Below, one piece after another: positions 55,911 to 64,000 of a stretch of DNA of 64,000 nt. Numbering within the stretch: position 1 is the stretch's first letter; each line of letters opens with the position of its first letter. The translations under genes were made by a program, and so were the position numbers. Below the pieces are notes generated by a model. That model was not told the origin of the DNA and made no database searches. It saw only the letters and a program-made list of their open reading frames with translations. Source of the stretch: Acanthaster planci (lineage: Eukaryota > Echinodermata > Asteroidea > Valvatida > Acanthasteridae); contig NW_019091543.1 of assembly GCF_001949145.1 (NCBI RefSeq), positions 140,021 through 204,020 on the forward strand, read 5' to 3'.

Positions 55911-56481
55911 GTAAAGAAGAATTAAGATTACTTGTCTGTGTTTAAATTGTCCAAAGTGTGCAAAGTGACTATAACAATTGAATCTATACATTGTGTGTAA
56001 GTTTTGTGATACTGCAATTAACCTCTAAATTCTATAAATTTGAGTTGAGTCATCTGAAAGGGAACTGCTTTGCAGTGACACAGAAACTAACAGTAGTTCT
56101 GAAGCTAGGCTTCTGTGACACAGACCTTTTACTTTCATCTGGTACTTTAATAATTGAACCAGCATACTTAAATTTGGAAGCATGCCAGCCAGATACCAGT
56201 GTGTTCTTAAATCCTGAAGTGGTCTAATGTGACCCCCTATTGCCAGATAGATTTAACATTTTCAAATCCTTTCTCAAGATATAGAAAAATCCAGAAAGAC
56301 ACCATTCTTGTGGGACCCTCACACTCGTGCATAGGTTTGAACTTGAGTGTGTGCATGCATTTTGGCAAGTCACAATATCCATTGGTCTGAGAGAAATGTT
56401 CTACACATACCAGCTTCCTGTACATGTGCACAGGCTGATCCTGCAGTAATGGGTTCTAATCCAGGTCACCAGATTAGTTTA

Positions 56482-57165
56482 CAGTGGAACGCCACTATAA
56501 CGAACACGATGGGGTCCATGCTAAATGATCGGTACAGCGGCCATTCGGTAAAGCGAAATTAACTGCCAAACGTTTTGTTGCCATGTTGAATAGCGCCCTC
56601 TCTTGTCTAACTGAAGTGCACCCTCTTGTGATACTATGGTTCACTGTTTTCGTGATTTTTTGCCGTTGCATTGATGTTTAAGGTTTCTAGAAATGTGTCC
56701 GTTAATTATTTTCTTTTTTATTTAATCTTGAGTTACAAAATTGATATCAAGTTTATCCTAAAAGTTGTGATGCTACTGCTAGGGATCAATCTCTGATGCA
56801 TGCTGTGGTGAATCTCGGTTGATTTGTGTATCAGCGGCGCCTTCTTTAGTGCAATGACATGGTGCACGTATGTGCGGTTTTCTTCCGCACCCGATCATGC
56901 GGAGTCGCAAAACCAGTGTCCATTCAATACCATTGACAACTAGTGGCTTTCCCTTCTAATCCTTGGGGAAATAATGGCCACTTGTCACTTTCCAACATAC
57001 ATGTACAAATCACCGACAGGTTTATCATGTTGACGTTTGGGAATTACTAACGGCAACTGCATAGTGTTCGATAGGTTCTGTGCACAAATTATCGGGAGCC
57101 AAGGACGATGTTCGGTACAGCCGAATGTTGGGTATAGAGGTGTTCAGTATAGCAGCCTTCCATTA
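56482..57165. mobile_element. Tigger/pogo-like non-autonomous element
   Basis: The left end, CAGTGGAACGCCACTATAAC, closely resembles pogo/Tigger termini (CAGTGGAACC..CTATAACGAA). The right end is an imperfect inverted copy ('ggtgttcagtatagcagcct' followed by 'tccat'), and TA stands next to both ends. Internal 'cattcggtaaagcga' and 'gttcggtacagccgaatgtt' repeat the terminal theme. No transposase. Confidence 0.5.
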
Positions 57166-60100
57166 TATATATGACATAATAACTAGTGTACATTTGCTCT
57201 GAGAGAAAAACATGCTACTTTGTACAATAACATTCTACATGGACTGACTGATTGTATCTTATATCCCCTACAAAAGCCTGCTTCATGGAGAAAAACTGAC
57301 TTTCATTAACCCTACAGGTAATTTAAAAGGAGTGGGGTGTTTAGGTATGTATTCTGTCTCTCCTCCCCTCCCATCTCAGCAGGTTTGCATGCACAAATCA
57401 CATGGAGGTTTTTGTTTGTAAAGGTATTCCAAGTTTACAGTATGGGTAATTCTGTGCCCTTTCAAACATCCTTCATATGTATATACATTTCTGATACGGG
57501 TGAAAGCTGAAAATGGTGGGTAGACTAATTTATTTTTGCCCGCAAATGTATTTTTTACATTGTAAAAACAAGATAACAATTACCTCTTTGAATCTGGAAA
57601 TTGTGGGCCCCTATAGTCCTAAATTTGTATTTTTTTTTCAGCTGACATTCAACCTTGAGAGTCATTATTAGCAAATTTGACGGAAAAGGGTAACAATTTT
57701 TTTTTTAATATGCAAGAACTTAACTATGTGTCAAAATATTTTGTACGGTAATCAGAATCTCAATAGAGATATGGTGGAGAGCTACATGTAACAAAAGCAC
57801 CTAGACCCCCGAAAAAAATATTTAAAAAAATCACAAATAAGTTCCTGAAAATGGACAAAAAAGTGGGAAATTGATACACTGTCTTGAATCACATGGCTTC
57901 ACCAAAGCAGTTTGCTGTCACAGGCAATGTCATTGACAACTGTGTGGGGGATGACAGTGTTGGAATTGCAATCATAAAAATATCAGATGAAGTGTCAGCA
58001 AAACTCCCACTGTGAGGAAAGGCAATGGCCAACTAGTATGTGATTCCAAGGAACTTGTTGCCACTGAAAAGAAAGTGACAGCTGGCAAATTGGTGAAAAG
58101 GTCGTCAGAACCTACCAAGTTTACAACTGGAATCAGCCAAGATGGCAGACTGACATGCAAGTGAATCACACATGTCATGTATTTCCCATGCATTGAGTCC
58201 TCCAGACTCCAAAATTGAAGGCACTGAAACACAAATTCATAAAACAGAATGAACATCCAACAGAGAGAGCTTCATCAGAGCCAGCATGGTTGTAGACATT
58301 TCAACAAAAACAGGTAGCCAACATGGGCAATTTCATGAAAGGAATGGTGGAGCAAAGACTTCCAGTTGAATTATTTCCAGTGTGGGCACCACCAGTACTA
58401 CGGTAAAAATACCGATGGAGTTTAGCATCACAAGCCTTGTGTAAAGTCTTAGTAAAAGCTTGGGCTCCGCTGGCCTTCAAAATAAGGGTGAACAACCACT
58501 AACTTCAAGGTAGTGTCCTATTCATGAGGTTTTGACTCTGATGAAGATAATTTGCCAGACAATGAGAACATTGGGAAAAAAGACCCCAGTTCCAATGCAG
58601 AATCTAAGCCAATATAATCAACTATAGACTGCACCAGTTTGAGGACTTTGGAATGAACTGGAATCTGAGGAGGGAGAGGTACATGTATGCAAGGAAGATT
58701 CTTGTACACAGCACGGAACTGCAGCCCTGGGCATGACAGAATTCCAACAAATGGTTGATGGTTTAGCCGGATTTTAAATACCAAAGGGGCCACTGGACCC
58801 AATGTTCAGCCAGAACTTGCAGTAATTGTCTGTGATCCAATGGTTTTAGTTCTTGATAAAATTGGTTTTGGGGGAAGTGAGTTGCGGACCCAGCGTGACG
58901 GCTACGGTCGCTCGCCACCGGGGATTGAAGAGCTCTACTTTTCTCGGGAGACAGACTCAAGTGGACTCCAGTGAATTTTCATATAATTTATTCAAGCCTC
59001 CAGAATTGTACAATCAGGTGTTGTTAATATTTGAGCAAAGCAAAAGAAATAAAAATAACCCCTATAGGAAGAATGGAAAATAACAATTTACAAGTGGTGT
59101 TCTTCCTAATGTACATTGAGCAGATATCTAGCAATTACACGTTGTTATGGGGAAGTTATACCCCCCTTCAACTGAAGTACATGTGAGTAATTTATATAAG
59201 GATACTTTTCTAAAGTTTGATACCAGACATCTTTACAGTTACAGTTAAATACAGGGTTCAAAATTAGTCGCTCGCCGTTCCCAGTCCCTGTCACAGAACA
59301 GATGTCCCCAGGGGAATAATCTAAGGGTTGTAATTAGATGGAGCGACTTTACATTATAAAAACTCTACATTATAGACAATGATGAAATGCACGCACGATG
59401 CATGTCGAGATGTAAATAAATGTATATGTACATGATATAATACAGCAACAGACACATTGCATAACAGCACTGTACACACGATGTATTGTACATGTATATG
59501 TGTCCTGATGTTCAGCACGTACATGTAGATGGACATGTTTATTATACAAAGTACAGCGTACACGATGGAATTCAACAACTGATACCCATACTGCCTCTCC
59601 CTACAAAGCTTCATATTAAACACATTTCTGTGTATGCACCCCACCGAGGAATGCACATAAAGCATCTTGGTAAATACTTCTTTTACATCATTAGAGGTTG
59701 GGCACGAAATAGTCATGAGAAACATACAAAAAGTTAACAAATTTACATCAGATATTGCGGCCGCTTGCCGAATGAATCAAGCGTTTCAGAGAGAGATCGC
59801 AGAACTGTTGTATTACGTTGGATAGTCATAACTTTGTCTACATATTAATACGCTGAGGAAGAATTCCTCGCACAGAAATATTTGGCCTGGATGTGCTTTC
59901 ATACTCTCAAGTTATAAAGTTCAAGGAATTCAAGCGTATTTTAGATGATACCAAATAAAGTAGCTCTATTTATGCAGCGGAGGTTCACCAGCGGTGATCT
60001 GCTCGTAAGCGGGAACCACAGAGGTCAGAAGTCCTTATCATTTGACATAATAATATGTAAATAAAGAAGGTATGCATAATTGCGTTTACATACCGATTTC

Positions 60101-61034
60101 TGCATAAATTAATAAGTTATTGTCCGATAACAATTATCGAGGTCACCGTCACTAATTTGCAAAAGTCTGGTAGTGCCCGCTTCTAACTCTGAGATTTGGC
60201 ATTCTGTGAATGCCAAAATGAAATCTGACTTGGCCCTGTAACACCACAAAGCTTAGTGCTTTAAGGCATTATTGCAAACGTTACTCTGCTGAACCAAGTC
60301 ATAGTGACGTTGAAAACTAATGTACCTTTGGATGCAAAGCATGTTTGGCCCAAATGAAGAAAGAGTTGAGCCTGCAGATTGCCTCATTTCCATGACTTAA
60401 ACCAAAGGAGAAAGGAAAGTTCCGAGCTAGGCTATGTAGGGCACCTACATTGTATAAACCCTTATGCAGTTGTGGTGGACCATTCACAGGCTTGCTCTTT
60501 GGTGGTGACTTATTGAGAGTATCTCAACTGAACGGAGAAAGATGGGCAAAGTCATGTTCAGGTGTTGATCACACACAACTAAATGAGCAAGGATACAATA
60601 TAGATTGGCTGTTGGCTGGAACAGTCTGTTCCTCTGGTTAAAAGTATTTAATTCAATTGACAATTTTCTTTGAATGTTACCGTTGGCAAATAGTGTTTTA
60701 AAAGAAAACCACGCCCCCAGAAAACTATTTTTAATGCTAATACACTGTAAACAAGTATGTTGTGCTTGTAAAATGAACAAAAACATTCAAAATTACAAAT
60801 GTGACTCCCCCAACCATTATTGCTTTATTGAAACTTGTGCATACGTGGTAACCTGTTAAAAGCTGTTTTCAAGGGGCTGTGTTGCATAAAACTTGTAAAC
60901 CTTAGGAAAAAAGGCAGGGGAGAATTAGAAATTTGAATCATGCAAAAAACAAGCAATAAGTCTGTGTGCAGAAGTAAGAGCAAAACTTAAGGAAGAGAGC
61001 AATAAAATAGTATGACCTACACTAATAAGGGAAT
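57166..61034. other. Intronic sequence without recognised features
   Basis: About 3.9 kb. Short frames on both strands (for example minus 58802-58518, with 'PLPPQIPVHSKVLKLVQSIV') look partly protein-like but were not assigned. They may be old mobile-element fragments. TACATG tracts occur near 59425-59530. Confidence 0.35.
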
Positions 61035-61265
61035 TAATGTGTGCTTGGCTGGTGCGTTTAAGACTGGCCTAGCACATATTTATTCCCATTCATAAATATG
61101 TTTTTCTTGAGAGAGTCAAAAGAAGTCAACATACAATGGATTTCCAACGATTCTGTTCTAAAACTTTACTTTCATTTTTCCAAACACCCCATCCATTTTA
61201 TGTATATTCCTTTTGAAAGTTGTGCAATAAAATCCCTTTCAATGAACTTGGGGCGCTCATGGCGC
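61035..61265 (+). repeat. Dispersed repeat, third copy (partial)
   Basis: Similar in the same orientation to 9095-9395: 'gtgcttggctgg', 'ttattcccattcataaa', 'agaagtcaa', 'ccattttatg' and 'gaacttggggcgc'. Confidence 0.55.
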
Positions 61266-61860
61266 ATCATGTACACACAGACTCCCGACCAATCAGACCC
61301 CATTAAACTGTCTCTTATCCATATGCCAGTGCATGATTCACACAGCGGTCATTATCACTTCTGAGTGGGCATTATCAAATGTTAATACATGGTCACAGGA
61401 CGTGTTTCGACCAATAGGAATAGAAAAACTGTCTTGAGGTATTTATGAATAGATGATAACAATAGTTGAACATCAGAACAGTGGAAATCTAATAGACCAA
61501 AGAACTGAACAAAATTAGTAAAGTGCACTTAAAAATTATACCGTCACTTGATATTAATACACGCAGTAATCATGAAGTTAGAATAAAAGACAACAGGAAA
61601 TTAAACTTTAAGAAGGTATTGAAGTTACTCTTTAAAAGAACAGGCAAAACAAGGTGCACTTTTATCAAACAAACCACAACATAAACACAAACAGATAATA
61701 CAAGAATTAGATTTCACATGGAAATCATTTTTCTGTTTTAGCGCAAAACATTTCAGGTTTTTTTTGTCGTAGGATATGCATTTGCAGAAAACAGAATAAG
61801 TAATGCATGAGAATTCACTTTTAGCAGTTCACAAGGAGACCGTTTGTCAATTTTGTGCAG

Positions 61861-62118
61861 ATTGATTCCTTTGGGCTACTCCTTCAAGAGGAGCAGCTTC
61901 CTCTTGAAGAACAAAAAGCAGGAGTGGATCGGCTGAGGACAGATCAGGGCAAGTTGGAAGCAGACTACATGCAAACTAAGGAAGAGTATAGTGCCCTCCA
62001 GCGTAGAAATAGTCTACTCAGCCAAGGCCCAGAGATGACTTTCGACCCAGACAGGACACTAGAGGGTGAAATCTTCCAGCTGGGTATGAAACTTGATGAT
62101 ATAACCGAGATAGTCCAG
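61861..62118 (+). CDS. AKNA: AKNA homologue, third coding exon
   Basis: 258 nt, 86 codons, phase 0 at both ends (acceptor TTTTGTGCAG, donor GTCCAG/GTAAGG). It encodes the conserved helical region of AKNA: 'IDSFGLLLQEEQLPLEEQKA', 'GKLEADYMQTKEEYSALQRR', and 'FDPDRTLEGEIFQLGMKLDD', which matches the family pattern FDP-x-R-x-x-E-x-E-I-x-x-L-G. It follows exon 2 without a frame break. The gene continues to the right; I could not place the next exon before the window ends. Confidence 0.9.
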
Positions 62119-64000
62119 GTAAGGATTACATTCTAGGGCTGCATATTTATCTTAGCTTACATGTACTTTATGTCTAGTGGCTGAGAATTTCTTTTCTTTG
62201 AGTTGAATTTCGAGTTTCAAGTTCAACTTTCAATTTTTTAGTTGATTTTTCAAGTTTATTTTCCCGGAAGGGGGACCCAAATCCCCCCACAAAAAAACCC
62301 AAATATCCCAAATTGGCATATATCACACCTACCAGTACATGTACATGCTAGTGCTACTAGTGTTGTATCCAGGGAGGCGGCGGGGGGGAGGCTTCCCCCT
62401 CAGGAACATTTTGCCATTTGAGATATACATTTATGCACATGTATGGACAAGCACACAAAAATCAGTAAACGGCTTTTAAGAAAAAAATCAATTCTGCCCT
62501 CTTCTAACCAAAAACCTGAATACACTACTGATGTACGCATAAAAGAGCAAGTCTCATTTGAAAATGAAAGCTCAGAAATGTGATTAGAAGCTCATTCTCT
62601 GAAAATAACATCCCATTATGGGATATTCTGCCTGTGTGGTGAAGGAGATATTTCAAGTACCTGCTGTGATTACAAAAAAGGATTAATGGGTAATAGATGG
62701 AGCTACATGTATACATGTAATGTCATTTAGCAAAAAATTGATCCTTGCAGAATGAATTCAGATGTGAGTTTAAACCATAAGCCTAAAAACTAATACAATT
62801 CCAAACTTGAAAAATCAACTCGAAACTCAAAAAATCAACTCAAAAAAATCAACTCAAACCTCAAAACTTGAACTATAGTAACACTCCTAGTGGCTTCAGA
62901 TGCCGTGCCTGGAATATCGTGGATTATCTGGATGTATATTATAGGATCCAGTCTCCTGCATGCACAGATGCCACTTTTCTGGTCTTATCTGGATTTCTGT
63001 GTTTGTTTACCACCCCCATCCAGTTTTTTATTCTTCCAGCTTATGAAAAAGGCTGGAAAAGAAAAGAATGGGGAAACTTTGTTGATTATCACAAAGATTG
63101 CACTTCGAGATTTATGATGGTAGTGGGCACTGCATGTTAATGCATGCAACGTCCCTTCAGTAGCCCGAAAACAAGGCTGTGCAGGCCTCATTGCCGAGCT
63201 TTATGCAATGCAGCACACATGGCGTGTGCAAATGTTCAAGCTGCTTGCACCCAGCATACGAAGTACTGCATACAATGAACTTTCTAAACACACATTATGT
63301 TGGCCATTGATGTGCTTAGCACATCTATAATACAGCCTTGAATTCAAGACTACCTTGTCAATTGATGATTCCCAAGCGTAATAATTGTTTATATAGGAAA
63401 AATGCATATCCAGCCAGAAATCAACTGCATGTAATTGTCTTGCATATACACTGTACCATCATACGATGAACTGTCCAAGGTGTGTCAACCAGAAATCTTA
63501 CACATTACATCACAATTTGGTCAAAATACAGAAACATTTAAACATTAAGTATCAAAGGTGAAAAATAAGTGGAACTGGATATGGCTTCAGAAATAGCATG
63601 ACAATTGTGACTTTGCTTCAGACTACCATTGAAAACTTGACCAGGTTGGACTTGGTCTTGCACATACCGGTAATGGTGTACAAACACAATTAGGGACTGT
63701 CAGTGAATAAGGCACCTACAGTTCTCACAAACACAGAGTTCCATAGAGAAACAGTGGCAAGGAAAATGCTCATCAGTCACCAGTTGTTTTCTGAGCTCCA
63801 GCTATGAGGATTTTGACATTTCCAGAGCTGGCATGTCAATACTACTACTAGCCGTGCCAAGTACTGTCTTCTGTGCAGTGAAATCTTGATTCCTGGACCT
63901 TACACTTGGCTTTTGAATGTCCAATCAGTATTCCAGCTCTTGCATTGACAAGATTGACACTTCAATACAGTAATTAGCAGTAGTGCCTGCTTTGATTGTT
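62119..64000 (+). other. AKNA intron to the window end
   Basis: No certain exon found. An acceptor-like tract 'ttttttattcttccag' ends at about 63040 and is followed by a short open stretch ('LMKKAGKEKNGETLLIITKI'). It does not resemble known AKNA parts. Short CAAACTC/GAGTTT inverted motifs occur near 62200-62260 and 62810-62870. Confidence 0.45.

Larger units (their letters stand above)
55911..61860 (+). other. AKNA intron, about 5.95 kb
   Basis: Phase-0 intron from GTAAAG to TTTTGTGCAG. It contains a Tigger-like element (56482-57165), a repeat copy (61035-61265) and otherwise no supported gene. The frames at 57900-59080 did not match anything I know. Confidence 0.8.

Noticed and set aside
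56440-56470. 'gggttctaatcca', resembling a tRNA T-arm
   Set aside because: No acceptor stem, D-arm or anticodon arm can be built around it.
58518-59083. Frames with protein-like runs in the large AKNA intron
   Set aside because: Interrupted, on different strands, and not matched to a family; too weak to call a gene.
62868-63140. Overlapping plus-strand frames after AKNA exon 3, with an acceptor-like tract
   Set aside because: No similarity to AKNA and no consistent donor in phase; probably old repeat sequence.

Overview
The window looks like draft-assembly sequence from an animal nuclear genome. It contains two runs of N (18798-19581 and 31404-32292), coding exons that are few, short and bounded by GT/AG splice sites, kilobase-scale introns, and dense decayed transposons. 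The two host genes I recognise, whirlin and AKNA, together with many self-complementary ACATGT/TACATG tracts, suggest an invertebrate deuterostome (cephalochordate, hemichordate or echinoderm). I cannot resolve it further.

Host genes. The first exon of a whirlin (WHRN) homologue lies on the minus strand at 10843-11586. It encodes a harmonin-homology domain and most of PDZ1; the rest of the gene runs off the left side. Three consecutive coding exons of an AKNA homologue lie on the plus strand (53807-55257, 55694-55910, 61861-62118) and the gene continues off the right edge. The two genes are head to head, about 42 kb apart. As I recall, WHRN and AKNA are also neighbours in human (9q32), so this looks like conserved microsynteny with a change of relative orientation.

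Between and around these genes almost everything I can explain is mobile DNA. 1-10 kb: a Penelope-like tail, two small terminal-inverted-repeat elements, a minisatellite-ended element and a dispersed repeat. 12.4-18.6 kb: a Pro-rich VNTR, then a decayed Polinton/Maverick-like block. That block has a broken protein-primed DNA polymerase B exonuclease region, two intact small ORFs overlapping by ATGA, and a non-LTR retrotransposon inserted in it. 20.7-23.2 kb: nested foldback and Penelope-like fragments with very strong palindromes. 23.4-29.2 kb: a cluster of Penelope-like reverse-transcriptase fragments bounded by inverted repeats, with hammerhead ribozyme motifs, one of them apparently complete. 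30.9-37.1 kb: a 6.2-kb Mutator-like (MULE) transposon with an 8-bp target duplication. Its ends are arrays of a 17-18-bp minisatellite, and it carries a multi-exon PHD-FLYWCH-MULE transposase gene on the minus strand. 38.3-51.7 kb: three non-LTR retrotransposon remnants, a Gypsy-like protease fragment, and an insertion rich in CCAATTG.

The most notable items are the minisatellite-ended MULE with its intron-containing transposase, the hammerhead ribozymes in the Penelope-like cluster, and the WHRN-AKNA linkage. Nothing here looks like a bacterial operon, a CRISPR array or a tRNA/rRNA gene.
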